Source: Membranipora membranacea (lineage: Eukaryota > Bryozoa > Gymnolaemata > Cheilostomatida > Membraniporidae). From it: a stretch of DNA of 64,000 nt. Made by a program: the position numbers and the translations under genes. The notes below the pieces were generated by a model. That model made no database searches. It worked only from the letters and a program-made list of their open reading frames with translations, and had not been told where the DNA came from. Where the stretch lies: assembly GCA_914767715.1 (NCBI GenBank), contig OU612065.1:8372001-8436000 (forward strand), given 5' to 3'. This document shows, piece by piece, positions 1 to 13,385 of the stretch. The stretch's first letter is position 1. Each line of letters starts with the position of its first letter.

Positions 1-1022
1 AAACATTCTCTGCCTATCAGTTAACCAGTATGGTTTGAAATTCTGTGATTTAGAAAAACAGAAGCCAGATAAGAATTTCGAAATTCTAATAGAAAAAACT
101 CTTACCTATCGAGTCTACTGACAAAAAAGGGATGGAGCACCTCCAGTTCAATACTGGCAAAGTCGTTTTCAAACTCTTAGTGTAAATTTATGATGCAAAA
201 CACCAAAGCTGATCAATGACTGACGATACGACAAATAGATCATCCGCCAGCTGGATTAAAGAGTTATTCAGCAAGTTTCTTGTAACTAAGGTAAGATATA
301 ACGGAAATAGTTGGGAGTGATAACGATGGCGTGAAGGCATCCGTAAAATAAGGTCATTGACATGCAAATGTGAAACGCATACTCCAGGATGTGAAGTACT
401 GTAAAAACAATAATGAGATATCACCAAAATTTGTGATCACAACTTCTGAAAAGGGAATGAAGTATAGTACATTTTCACGGCACGAAATAATCCCAACAGT
501 AAGTTCTGGTGCATCAAAGTTTATTAATTAATGTGCGGAGGAGTGCCAGCAATGTACTTAGTGAAATATGTTTAACACTCAACAATTTTTTAACGCGAAA
601 CATTTTATTTTCGCACAGAGGGCTATGCAAAATGGATTTTGATGACAACACTTAAAACTATGAATACAAAAATACTTATTTCACATGCTGATGCATAAAA
701 CGAAGCATAGCCCCAGGCGATGCTTTTATCAAATAACACCAGTGGGCTATATTTTCAGGCAAGAGCATATCGAGTTTTCCATAATGAATAGGGCACGTGG
801 GGATCATACTTTCCGTTCGTATGATTTATTGATATTACCACGTAGTTTTAACACAGTAGGCCTTGAATATCTCAATCAATTAACAGTTTGCACAAAAGGT
901 AGCAAAACTGTTTATAAATCAGTCCAAACTAGTGGCTCATTTTGAGAGGACATAGATATTATTTTGGAAATTGTGGAAACCAGTAATAATACCAATAGGC
1001 ACTGAAAGAAAAGGCTAGAGAC
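1..1022. other. No gene recognised at left end
   Basis: I see no convincing coding exon, RNA gene or repeat here. The open frames are short, low in typical coding composition and match no family I know. The stretch just upstream of 1023 could be the promoter or 5' UTR of the orphan exon that starts there. Confidence 0.4.
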
Positions 1023-4000
1023 ATGGATTTAATGAGCTGCAGTGTGGGTGAGCTGGCATTTGAGCAGATGCTCAACCCTAAAGAAGCTAAAAAAGTAAGT
1101 TTATACGAAAATTAGAAGAGCCAGTTTTCTGCTTCGGTTGTTTTCATGCAAAAATTTACAGTAACCATTTTCATACAATGCTGGACACTGTAGGTGATAG
1201 CTCTCATTATTGACCCTGTAACCATTCTGGTCAAACCTATCTTAGTAACAATATCAGGACAGCTAGAGGTGTAAAGTCTGCTCAGTAAGGTAGTCAAAAT
1301 TTGAATACTAGGCATCTAATTTTATAGGTTAGGTAGGAATTTATGAAATAACGGTGTTTTCAGTTGAAAATAGGAACTCTCATTCATTTTTCGGATTGAC
1401 AGCTTCTGCATAGCCAATAAAAAAGGGGAAAATTGAGAGAATATCATCAAAATTGCGCTTTAGTTTTGAAGATGAGAACTCTAGTAATGTAATAGATGAG
1501 CTTTCCAAGGTTATAGATAAACAGGTTAATTTTTTTGGTCTCTCTTTACAAATTTGTGTCTGTCTAAATCGCAATTGATTTAACACATTTCACAGTTAAT
1601 TGCAAAATATCAGACAGTAGAAAGAGAGATTCTGTAACACAGTCTTGAAATTCAGTTGAATGAGTTAATACAAATAAAATTGTATGGTTTTTGTCATGAC
1701 AATAACAATGACAATAACAATGACAATAAAAGTATATATAAGGCAGAAAAATTTTATGAGGTACAAATTGGAACTTAAACACATGATATTGATATCGCAG
1801 AATTCATTTTTTGGGAGCTATGTAATCAGATTATTCAATAAGCCCAAAAACTCTGAATTTACAACAATATTTACTACATGGCAATCTTTTTAATTTAGTT
1901 TAGGTTTTATATTATTTATCAAATCACATATTATAAAGTTGAAAAATCCCAAAATTTAAAAGAATGTTACCATTCGAAGAGAACAACTGGGAAAATTTAA
2001 CCAAAAAAATCTCACACTACATGTCATGAAATCTTATTTCCAAAGTCATGGCCATGGAGAAAGATTAGCTGTAAAAAATGAGGTCGAAGCAACAAAAGTT
2101 AAATCAATAGGTAGAAGGTTGCATCAACACGGTTTCAGGTATGGCTTGAGGGCAGCGGCCTCAGGTGCTCGGTAATTACATGGTTTGGGTTATAATGACC
2201 TCAAGCTAAGTCATTGGTACGTGACTAAACAATACTTGCAGATTTATTTGACAGTCAGCCCCAAGGGTATAATATTTAATAATGAAACCAAGTTTTCATC
2301 AATACAGGAGACAACAATAGTGTACAGCTTGTTATTTTAACCACTTAAACTCTGATAATATTGGACCACAATAATTGGATCACAGAATGTAAAAGATTCC
2401 ACATGATTTTGAAATTACTGCAACTGACCATCAATTACAACCTGGCTTTTACTACTATTTATTAAGTTTATAACATAAAGACTGTATGGTCAACTACAGA
2501 AGGTAGGGCGGATGGACGAGCAAAATCAAAATTTAGCTCACGCCATTTTGATATCAGTAAAAAAATGACCTCAGCTTTACTGAAGAAATACAAGAATATA
2601 AATACATCTCTGAGATCCCTAGAATTTATAACTGTCAGAGTTGCCTAGTTGTCATCCTTACTATTCGGATGGGGTTTTTATGACATGAGGTAGATACTTT
2701 GGGTTCTGGTCTTTGTTGTTGACATGCTCCAGATATGTACAAGTTAGTTTCATTTGAGCACCATTATCCACTACATGATCGAAGGCTCTGTATGCCAGAA
2801 CTTTGGCTATTCCACTGCCACGAAAGGAGGGAGGGGTAAATGTGTGATGTAAGTCATACACATTGTCCTTCAAAGTATACTGCAACATTGCCCTATAAAA
2901 AGTTTTGAAAAACTGAAAAGTCAACAGTGATGAACACATGTTATGAAAGTATCCCAGTAGCTAGATTTGAGATTCTACACTGTATAAAACCATGACTTTA
3001 TATGCTCTATTACAGTATATGAATGGCTTTTTTTTGCATCGTTGATTTGAAATAAGTAAAATATCTGAACAGATTATCAACTCACTTTTCGCCTGCCATC
3101 TCTATGTAGAACTCTTGTTGTTCTTCATTGTGTAGCACCTGCTCAGGCTTGTACTGGCTAGACATTTTACAGTACTGGTTTATGACTCGATTAGCCGAAT
3201 GCAAAATGGGGAGTTGTTTCCTTGCAACAAACAGCGGAATTTTGTGAAAAGAGAGAACACAATTCCTGATGGAATTCATAAGTTGATGTTATTCGTGCGG
3301 GACTCTCTGGTTGGTATTCTGCTTCGGAGCTGACTGGTTCCTGCAATGAGGAAAATGAGTACATGTCAAATCATCTAAAGTAAAATTGCAGTACAATTTA
3401 TCTACCTAATGAATTACATCAAGCTTCTCTAAAAATTCGCTAATGGAATTAAACATAGCTCATTCTATATTTCTATGTTAATTGGCATTGTAATCCTCAG
3501 TGGTTATTTAATTAAATCCACACAGATTTATAGTAATCTGTAAGCTACCTAAGGCAGTCTTAGCTACATAAACCCGCAATAACAACACAGCGCTGCATTA
3601 GAGCGAAGCTGGTCCTTGTGCACAACTCTTCCTGCAATTTTCACCACCATCAACAGTAAAATAAAAGTGATAATTACGTTTGCCTAAGTCAACATAGTCA
3701 ACAGCCCGGTCTATAATAACTCTACCACAGGAGTCAGCCTCCTGACCAACATATCAGAAGCGTAAAGCTGCCTACATGAGGTTATACTAGGTTATTGAAC
3801 AATAATACATTATTAATTACAAGCCTATAGATTTCAGCACTTTGATTGCATCTCAGAAGTCAGACAATTCAATTTCTGCTCTTTTGACATGGTGTTTCCT
3901 GTGTATGAGAGGGAAATAATGTGATAATCGAGAGCCAATTAGCCGATTGAAATCTTGAGGTGTCATATAATCGCTTTAATATAGTCAGCATAGTTTGGTA

Positions 4001-4222
4001 TATTGGCTGTCAGCTAAAGACACACTTGATATTGATATACACAGCTCTATGCTTGTATTGTATGCACATAACTAACTCTTGATAATACTAAGGCAGGCAG
4101 CTGCTCACGACTAAATCAAATACTAGAATTACAGTTTGGTTGTTTGGCACGGCTGCATTCAATCGACACTCATGATGATAAAAAGTTTGACTGTGCCATT
4201 CATGAGTTGTACACCATCGAAG
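1023..4222 (+). CDS. Two orphan coding exons of an unrecognised gene (partial)
   Basis: Two short exon-like stretches fit together. Exon 1 (1023-1094) starts with ATG, reads MDLMSCSVGELAFEQMLNPK and four more residues, and ends in phase 0 at a GTAAGT donor. Exon 2 (4135-4222) follows a TACAG acceptor in phase 0, reads FGCLARLHSIDTHDDKKFDC and nine more residues, and ends in phase 1 at GTAAGC. The strong splice sites, matching phase and coding-like composition are what I see; that they belong to one gene is inference. The 3-kb gap would hold the oppositely transcribed NATD1-like gene. I find no convincing next exon before 7 kb and do not recognise the protein. The two exons could belong to different genes or be chance. 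Confidence 0.33.
1684..1728. repeat. Short tandem repeat, TGACAATAACAA unit
   Basis: About two and a half copies of a 12-bp unit (TGACAATAACAA) lie in tandem inside the putative long intron of the orphan gene. Nothing suggests a function. Confidence 0.6.
2661..3279 (-). CDS. NATD1: NATD1-like GNAT family N-acetyltransferase
   Basis: Two exons, 3086-3279 and 2661-2892 on the minus strand, join at GTGAGT/TATAG to give 141 residues. The C-terminal ~95 residues match the small NATD1 (GTLF3B) family: a short beta-rich start, YTLKDNVYDLHHTFTPPSFR, then the acetyl-CoA loop FRGSGIAKVL (R-G-x-G-x-A signature) and the LTCTYLEHV strand. These proteins are about 110 residues long and their substrate is unknown. 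Here about 40 extra N-terminal residues precede an internal Met (residue 39). This leader has several Arg and Lys and no acidic residues, so it may be a mitochondrial presequence; the internal Met would give a family-sized protein. A possible 5' UTR acceptor (TTGCAG) lies near 3341. A minus-strand AATAAA falls at 2458-2463. Confidence 0.82.
3280..4134. other. Upstream region of the NATD1-like gene
   Basis: I see no coding exon here. The part next to 3280 should contain the NATD1-like 5' UTR and promoter, read leftward. The rest would be intron if the two orphan plus-strand exons belong to one gene. Confidence 0.4.
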
Positions 4223-7025
4223 GTAAGCTCTTACAACAATCTTTTATGCAGGTTTTGAACCAATTTTTCTCATTAAATTTTAGTTTATAGCATTCTCCTT
4301 ACCACTACATACTAACTAAGCTTGTTCAATTCAGATGTTGCTGAACTATTGCAACATTTTTGTCAATGATATGTTCAGAAAGGCCATGGAGATAATAAGT
4401 CACATCTTTCAATTTTAGACTTATTGTATAATGTTCAGAATTTTATGAAAGACATAATATTTGTGGAATACGAGATTACAGTAGGTTTATGAGTTTCTAG
4501 ATTGAACTTATCTCAATTCCTGGGAGTCACACCCTCTAAAAACAAGCTTAACTTGGATTCCATTGCGCTGCTTTGATGGGATCTCAAGTTTGGGCTCAGA
4601 AGAAGAAGCAGTTAAATCACTGATCAGCTTCCAATCAATAAATTTGCTTCCTACACTTGTTAACAATCCTTTACATGAAAAGAACATATCTTATCTTTCA
4701 CAATCCTTTACATAAAAACAATATTCATGACGGAACCAGCTAAGCTTGATCACAATGAGTGACATATGTTTTTAATGAAAATAGACCATTACGAAATATG
4801 CTTATGAAATCATATCTCCCTATGCAAGTTTTGTGAGCGAATGTCAGCAAGGGTTGACATTGATGAGCAAAATTTTCAGTTCTTATGGAGTTGTTCTTAG
4901 GAATCACCGCTGATGTGTTCAACCTTATACCAATGAACTAAACCTGGTTTAGTTCATTGCTTATACCGATTTAAGCTCATACAGGGAAATATATAAATTT
5001 GTAGTTGTGTTCCCATTAGGGTTAGGCAGACAATTCAGGACCTTCAGTGTACGTACATGTTATCCGTACACTTTGAACTCAAACTTTGCCTGGGTCGCTG
5101 GTTGTGGAATCCATACACCACCCTTGGGGATGGATAAACCTTGGCAATGTATAAGCACCTCATTGGGAAGATATTATCTTTTTATTCAAAGTTATAGGAT
5201 TCTAAAGTGTTTTAGACGATGGCTAAATTAAGTCATAAAAGCAATCGGTGTAATGACAGGACATATTTTGCATAATTTAATACTTATCATTACTCTATTT
5301 GTTATCGCGAGAAGCTAGGAAAAAAATTCGCGATAATTCTGCTGTTATTTTCCCAATGAGGTGGGTGAATGTGCTCAAGAAAATTAGCTTATTTTCAGGC
5401 GCATGGAGAATTATTACTGCAAAAAGTCACCATATCACATTATGGCCCGGGGAAATAATGCACTGCAGGACATGTACTAAAATAGTTATTGGGGTTAATG
5501 CTCATCTTAATTTAATTTCGTCTGCCAGGTCCCATTGCCTTTTACTAGTCTCAACTCCATAATTATTAACTTAATACAACCAGAGACTTACCTCAGCGTG
5601 ATAGGAGGATAATAAGACTATAGGGCGGTGACAGCTTCAATCGCAGCTGTAAATATAATATAGAGCTTGATTAGATTCAACACAAACTGTCATTAGCACA
5701 CATAGTGGGTGGTCCTATCTCCTTTGCACAAAGCTGAGGATGGGGCCGGCACCGGTCCAGTCACTTTGCCACATATAATGTATGTTCTGTTTGGTTATTA
5801 TATACACACAGCAACCTGTTCCAGTAGCGACCACCAAGGCCTTTTCTCTATAGATATAAAGCCTTGACCACCGGGTTACCCTCAACTTGCACACTAGAAG
5901 CAAGGAGTTCTAGAAGCAGCGGGTTGGCCTGGTGTGCCGACTCCATCACTAGCCTGTGAAATGTAGCTTATCCAGTGCAGATACTACTAGCTTATTTATA
6001 TTATCTATTAACTATGTGTCATGAGAATACAATACAGACAGGTCAATCATGTGTATGGTAGTTCTCTTGCTCACATAATACTTGTGTTCCGAATCCCTGT
6101 AATCATGTTGACTACACTCAATGCAACAACTGTAACCAAGAAGTTACTCTTAACTGTTACAGTACCACTGTTCTTAGAAACTTGACATTTAGGTACAGAT
6201 TCAAATGTATCATTTTTACATAGTATGTGCTTGAGTAGTGCCCGCTCTCCCTGGTGCCAGAGAGAAATAGGATTTGTTGTTAGTATTGAAGGCTACTATA
6301 ATATTAGTATTGAAGGCTTGGCATAGGTTGGGCACTGTTGGTGTCATGTCACAGACACTGTGTATAACCAGTGTATGTATATATTTTTTCACAATTGTCT
6401 TTGCTTGTCACATACATTCAGTCTCAAACCAATGAAAACTTCTTGCACAAATATTGTGCATGAATGATTCTCACCTTTGCTCGAACTCCACAGATTAACC
6501 TTGACACCAGTATACAATGTATTATCCAATTATATTGCACATCTGAATTAATTGACCAATTGTAATTGTGTATATTGATGACATATTTCCCACATAATGT
6601 ATCACATGGAACCAATAACAGAAGGCAGGTGCCCTGTCTATAATACGGTGACACTGTTCATTGTGGTATAGTTAGGAAAAAATGCATGGCCATACATGTA
6701 GAGAAATCACAAGTTTTTACATTGGGCCACTGACAACTTAGATTCCTGTAAAACACTGCAAAGACGATTAGCTATATAGACTGTGTATATTCTAAAGGGA
6801 TTATCAGCTCGTTCTCGGAATTATTTCTTGTTTGCTGGTTTGTTTGCCGCATTTTCGGTTTAAAGAGCTGCCTTCTACGACAGGTAATTTTTTTGCATAC
6901 ATGTCTTTGATTTTTACATTGGTGACACTCTTGCAACTCACTTTATACCAAAAAGTGAAAAATGCTGAAAATGTTGTCCAATACAGATTCAGATATTTCT
7001 TATATTCATGATTTATTAATTACAG
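4223..7025. other. Mostly non-coding stretch before SYD-1, with its likely 5' UTR exon
   Basis: I find no gene. One micro-palindrome lies at 4932-4959 (listed separately). Near the right end, a probable non-coding first exon of SYD-1 ends at a CAG/GTAATT donor after 6883. The next acceptor is TACAG, with the exon opening at 7026, 30 bases before the SYD-1 ATG. Confidence 0.45.
4932..4959. mobile_element. 28-bp micro-palindrome with 8-bp target duplication
   Basis: An almost perfect palindrome (AATGAACTAAACC, one T, GGTTTAGTTCATT, G) is bounded by direct repeats CTTATACC at 4924-4931 and 4960-4967. A related palindrome sits at about 22780-22832. Palindrome plus 8-bp duplication suggests a minimal DNA-transposon insertion in which only the terminal inverted repeats remain. 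Confidence 0.55.
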
Positions 7026-7055
7026 AAGACTAGATCACAAAGCAAAGATAAAGGA

Positions 7056-10000
7056 ATGTCATTACGGCGGAAGAAGAAGTCAAAACAGTCCGGAGCCAGT
7101 GAGAACGATGAGTATCTCTCTGATGCCACGGCCTCAGCCCCTCCTCTCTCAGAATCGCTTGGCAGAATAAAAATCGGCAACGAGAGCCCAAGTAGCTCAC
7201 TCAGCAGAAAGTCGATAACTTCTGATCACAGCAGCTCTCCATCACTCAGTCGTAAAGGACGCAGGAAGAAAGGAGATGAAATAGAGATGGGTATAAAAAA
7301 TGTAGAGGTTTTAAAGGATAATTCAACCCTTCACACTGTTGAGGTTTTGAAAAGACCAGGACAGACTCTTGGATTTTACATCAGGGAAGGCAATGGAAAG
7401 AACCAAAAACGTGGAGTATATATCTCACGTATAGCGGAAGGCAGCATCGTGCAGAGAAATGGTCTCCTCAAAGTTGGTGATGAAATACAGGCCATTAATT
7501 CTGTAAATGTGACAAAAACAAATCTGGATGATGTTGTTGTGCTTATGTCTATCCCCAAAAAACTCATCTTGACAATCAAAACTAATCGTCAGCATAATTC
7601 CCCGAAACAACCTGGACAGGGCTACACTGATGCCAAACCAGTCTATATCAACAAACAGAACTCTGTTGAAGTTGACTCAATGCGCAACTATCGTATGCCT
7701 ATAGATTTGAATACTGAAGATTCCAATGACAGCGGTTTATCTAGTGAACATTCACTTAAAGGCGCTGAGTTACATCCCGCTTCCCAGTTTGATTCTGTAC
7801 CTCCTGCCGTATCTAATCAAACCTATGCTGTCGTATCTCACAACAGGCTACCACCACCAGCAGAGCCGTCCTATGTCACACCCAAACCCCGGCCACCTCC
7901 GCGAACCGACTTATATGTGTCAGACGGAGAGCATGAATATAATCCAGTCGCTAGACAGGGTACCAGAAATGCAATGCCTCGTAAAGAAGTATTCCGTAAA
8001 CCCTCTTCCAACACAGATGCCTACAATTCTGACTCTGAGCTGTTACCCAAGTACCTGTCTGCTTGTCATCAGCAGTTAAACCATTCAGGACAGCTCCGCC
8101 CCAAACCAGGTAACAACAATAATGGAGAAGGAAGCTATGCCACCTTACAACCTCCTGGTTTTTCTTCTGAAATGCAGCACTGGCTGAGGAAGTTTGATCA
8201 TATGTCGCAGGAGTTCAAGATCGGCACAGCGGCTAGCAGTACAGGTCAGTGATAGTAAAATTTGTGTATTTTTCTAAAACCTCCAATTTTTTTGTCCCTG
8301 AAAACTCAATTCCATACCGATCCCAGAAACAAAAAGGACAAGAACCCCTATAGTTGAAAGGTCAGGATACTTTTGTCTACTTGAAAGTAAAATATTAAAG
8401 CTGTCTTTGTAATGATAGGTCAATTTCGCAAAAAAAAATAGTTTGAGGTTCCCACATTTAGCCAACCAATGCACAGATTCCGGACATTATAACAGCAAGT
8501 TAAATAATTAATTGGATAAGTGGTATTATTGCTCTTGATAGATAGAAAATTATCGGAAAAAGTTATCACAGCAGCACTAATGGATTTAATCATGCAGTGC
8601 TAATAGAACTTCATCAGGGTATGGTGTGACCAACGCAGTTAACAGTGTCACACACGTAATACTATTACCAAATAAATAGCTAGCCTGGAATTTCTTAATG
8701 CCAAAAGCGTTTCTGAAGGTGTTGAATGGAAAATGTTTTATATAAGTTTTTATCAATACAAATTCGCTTTTTATCAGTACAATAAATAATAACAACATTT
8801 ATAAATGAAAGTGATACCAGGGCTGGGATCTATGGCTTCATATTACCCTCATTGTGACAACGCTCTAGGAATTGCTATTGATCTTTGTCACCTTACACAA
8901 TACTTTGTTTCCATTTCAAAATCTGTCATCACAAAAAAGCTGTAACAATCGCAAGCATTACGGCATCAGTACATAAAAGTCAATGTTTACTTTGCTTGTT
9001 CCAATGAGACCTAATGTTGATTGCACGCTGACGCTTTACTTTGGCATTGCATTGATTACTTCACCATCAAATATCAGGGTGCAGTGTTTTCCTGGTGATA
9101 ATGCAGGTTTTTGGCCATCGTAAAGCATATTGCTGAAGAGCGTCATACCATACCTATATGGTTGAAAAGAGTGTTGGTGTGTCAACATTCGTCAGGTTTT
9201 TCAACTCTGCTGCTCTGAGCCAGCATCAGTTTTATTCTAGTATATGTGTGGTTCTCTCCTGTTTTGACTGGGACCTGACGTCTAGTTAGGCTCGACAGCT
9301 TGGAATCAATTTGTATAATTAACAGTTGAGAGGAATTACTAATTGTGTACTACGTGTATCTGGTGAAGGCTGATATTGATTGATTTCAAGTTGACATCTT
9401 GCATCTACTACAAAGGTGTACCACACGCAAACAGGCTTACCAAACAGGCTTACGTCCCAGGTCTGGGTATTTAGAGAATGCTGGTCTGTTGGACTGTAAC
9501 AGTAGATTTAGAGATTATGATAGGAATTCATTCTGGTGTTATGATATTATCACTATCATAGAAAATTCAACTGATAAGAATACTGAGCCCTGCATATATC
9601 TTATATCATGAATTTAGGAGAAAACCTTGCAAAACAGTACAATGGGCCGCAAGAAAGGTAAAATTTATCATAAAATTACCAGTTTTTATAAAATCTTATG
9701 GTTTTGCAACCAACATATAAAGAATCTAATCATTTGTAGGTCCTATGTACCCCCAGAAGGATAGCTTTGTCTAGTTGCAAACTATGCACTACTACTATTT
9801 TTTTGTTTACAATATTGATCCATACCAAATATAAATGAGCTTCCATTTGGGTATCATTTATAAAAACATGCACCATGTGTATGTGCCATGGCAAATACAA
9901 TCACATATACAACAAGTCGTTCAAATTATGATCTGTTTCCTTTCTGGCAGACATACTGCTGTGGCCTGCTGTGGCCTGCTGTGCTACGCTGTACTGTTGA

Positions 10001-13000
10001 CCCTATGTCGTACATTATTTATGTATTGATTTGGTTTTTTTCCCAAGTTTTTGTCTTCCAAACCATTTTAATTCCGATGTTTCTAAAGCTAGCTTCAAAT
10101 ATCCTACAATCTGATAATAGTTTTTATGCACCCCTATGTATTTGAAAATTATCCGTTTGAGACTGTGTAAGCTCACAGTCAAGGCCCATAAACTCAATAA
10201 TTGAATTAATCCTTGGGAAAAAATGGTACCATTAGTCAATATTCTACCTTTCGAAAGCAGCAGCAACCACTGACTGGTCGACTGGCTGCCTGCCAATTTG
10301 TGTCACAACCACACAAACTATTTCTATGTACTTATCCTTCTTTTAGATTCGTTGAGCACAGCCCAGGAGCTGGATGGATACAGAAATGAGCTGTGGCGAC
10401 AGGAAAAACTACTGAATGATGCCATCCATAATATGGAGTCAGCTTTGAGTGTGGATGCAATGCTACAGCAGTCAACACACCCCTCTATGTCAGAGGGAAC
10501 TCACTCATTGGACAGACAGACACCGCTATCAAGTCACACAGCCAATCAGACATCTTCAGCCTACACATACCTCCGCGACCTGCCACTACTCATTCGTACT
10601 CCTATGAAAGTCAAAATTGAAGACTTCAAACTGTACAGGCCTGACTATGAGCGGATTATTCCTACCGACCTCATGTCAGCAGGTACTATGAAAGTAAAGT
10701 TGTATTGCGGGCATGGTCTTAAATCATCACGGACGTCACTAAGGGACTTATACTGTGTGTTCCAACTGGACAACGTAAAACAAGCCAAGACCATGATAAG
10801 AACTGGTGCTATCAATTTTGATTGGGATGAGACATTTGATATGGTGATAGGAGAATCGACGGGTAATCTGGTCTGCATGATTTACCACTGGGATCCAAAC
10901 ATTCGTCATCGACTTTGCTTCACTGGCACTGTAAGACTTGCCAATGTTCTGGACAAGGCTGCATTCGGCCCTCAAAATCAGAAATGTGCTCTGAAGCTGG
11001 AGCCTCGCGGTATCCTGTATCTTGAAATTAGCTACTGTAGAAATGAGGGAAAAGGGGAAAACAACTCTACACTGTTTGGCAGACCTTTGAGGGAAGTGCT
11101 AGCTAAAGATGGACTAGGAGTGACCGTGCCAACAATAGTTAGCAAATGTGTGAATGAGGTCTACAACCGAGGAATGCAGGTGGTCGGTATCTACAGGCTA
11201 TGTGGAGCTGCTAAGAAGAAACAACAGCTTAGGCAGGAATTTGAGAGACATCCACTTCTGGTCGACTTGTCTCCTGGCAATGTTCCAGAGATTCACGCTA
11301 TAACAGGTGAGTCAGCAACTATTCAATGATAGATTTTATTACTGAGTATTAATAGGAAATACAGTGAGTGAAACGCTACTCTTGTCATGTTCTCAGTAGG
11401 TCGGTGGTAAAAGCTGGTGAGAATTACAGGAAATTGAACAGTTAAATGAACTGTATTATGAGAGGCATGTTGCAAGGTTGGGATTTGGCTTCCATTTCAG
11501 TCACATAATAATTATATTGAAATTCACTTTAGACATAATATTGGCACACATTTTCCAAATATTGATTGTCACCGCAAGTTATTACTTTTCTGAATGCAAA
11601 TTTGCTGCTTTCCAATTTCATTCGGGCACAGATTAGGTTTCTGTGTACTTCATTGCATTTCTGCACTCTATATCAAAACTGCTTTCCAATTGTTACCAGT
11701 GAGACAGCTTGTTTGCTGTTTTGTGTCCTCAATACATATTTTTTGGATCGGCCACAAGAATCCAAACTTGGTATTGGTTGTAAAATACAATTTGATTCCC
11801 AAAGGAGTAATAAATAAGCGCTAAGGTAAAATCAATAATAATATCTTCATGTATGATTGTACGGTACATCTACAGGCATATTACAGCAAAGTGGTTCGTA
11901 CTCATCCAGCCAGAAAAAAGCAACTGTAAAGTTTAAAAAAAATCAACACTGCTCATATTAACTTGATATCCGTTTCGGGCCTCTTTCGGATTATGTATAT
12001 ATTACTTTTGGCACGCCTGATCAGAAAACTGAAGCTTTTCTGCAGTACTCATGCAAACATCGATATACTGGTCTTCAAACCAATATCAGATAATATCTCA
12101 AAGAATGTGGGAGTAAGGTGTGGCGGAAATGCACTGAAAAATCATGTTAGCAAGATTTATCAAATAATGTGAATATAGTTTAAAAGAAAAGTTGTAAATG
12201 GCAGCATGCGATTGCGATGGAATAGATTCTAAATAGACCAGTTTGATGGCCATACCCCCACCAGTAGTTGTGTGACCAAAAATGATGTTGTCCCATCTTC
12301 TCCTGATACATAACACAGCAATGGGAAAATTCCTGGGCTGCTGGTATAGCATGGCAAATTTTTGCTGGTATTATATAATGGTGAAGGAAGCTGAATTAAT
12401 CAGTCTCCAAGTTCTTACAGCTGCAGCAGGGACGTTTACCAAAATGCAAGATGTGGTTTTGTGGTGAGAAAACTCAGCCAGTTCTAATGATAGATAATTT
12501 GTAGGGCAATTTATTTTCTAAAAATTAGGAAAATATTTATATGACATAAGTTATCCCTCATTGCTATTGTTTGTTCTACTACTTGTAGGGTTATTGAAGG
12601 ATTATTTGAGGGAGCTGCCGGAGTGCCTTCTGACAAGCCAGGCCTATCAGGTTGCAGAAAGAGCTCTCACTAAAGATACGACTCAAGATGCTGACTTGGA
12701 CAGCATGGAAGTCGTGAATGAGTTTGTGGCTAAGCTACAACCAAGACAACAGGTATGGTGCATAGCCTACTATATCAGTAAGTCTGTAACTAGGTCAGGA
12801 GCCATGTTCCCTGGATTTCTATATAAATATTCTCAAAATCAGATTCAAGCTGCTTCAATATTTGTATTACATGCTTTATTCAAGCTGATGTTTGGGTCTC
12901 AAGATCCAACATGGTCAGAACTGAGCGATCACTTCATGTGAATATAACACATCTCTCGCCCTTATTTTCACTCCTAGCATGTATAACATGTACTCCCAGC

Positions 13001-13385
13001 GTGCACTCCCAGCATGTACTATCATTCATCCTTGACAAGGAAGGTGTAAGGCACTCTATACATTTTCATATTTTAGGTAATAATGCAGTTAGTCTGACAT
13101 CATTTCTAAAACCTTGTATAATAATATGCATGATCTATTCCTCAGGGTACAGTAGTATTCATACTGAATCACCTGAAGCAGGTGGCCTTACATCAAGCCG
13201 AGAACAAAATGACGGCAGCAAACCTAGCTGTGTGCTTCGGGCCAATATTTGTACCCCCACATCATTCAGATGCCCAAGAGAAAGATACTGAGGCTACCAG
13301 CATGAGGCTTCACATAGAGACAATAAAGTATCTATTGGATATTTGGCCTCAAGAGTTCAATACCAACAACAACATTGTTATCTGA
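7056..13385 (+). CDS. syd-1: SYD-1/SYDE Rho GTPase-activating protein (PDZ-C2-RhoGAP)
   Basis: Coding exons 7056-8244, 10347-11306, 12589-12752 and 13146-13385 join in phase to 850 residues. Residues 1-90 are basic and Ser-rich. A PDZ domain spans about 93-178 with carboxylate loop QTLGFYI. A C2 domain starts near 511 (MKVKLYCGHG). RhoGAP spans about 641-840, with arginine finger GIYRLCG (Arg near 680), LKDYLRELP and NKMTAANLAVCFGP, so the catalytic Arg, Lys and Asn are all present. SYD-1 organises presynaptic active zones in nematodes and flies. Vertebrate SYDE proteins lack the PDZ, so this is the invertebrate architecture. The arginine finger predicts an active GAP, whereas nematode SYD-1 is reported to lack that residue. 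Near 7904 a Pro-rich stretch KPRPPPR could bind SH3 domains. The upstream frame is open to the acceptor at 7026, but I see no earlier ATG. AATAAA is at 13752. Confidence 0.93.

Noticed and set aside
13021-13145. Open frames overlapping the last SYD-1 exon
   Set aside because: These are other frames across an intron-exon boundary. The RhoGAP frame with stop at 13385 is correct.
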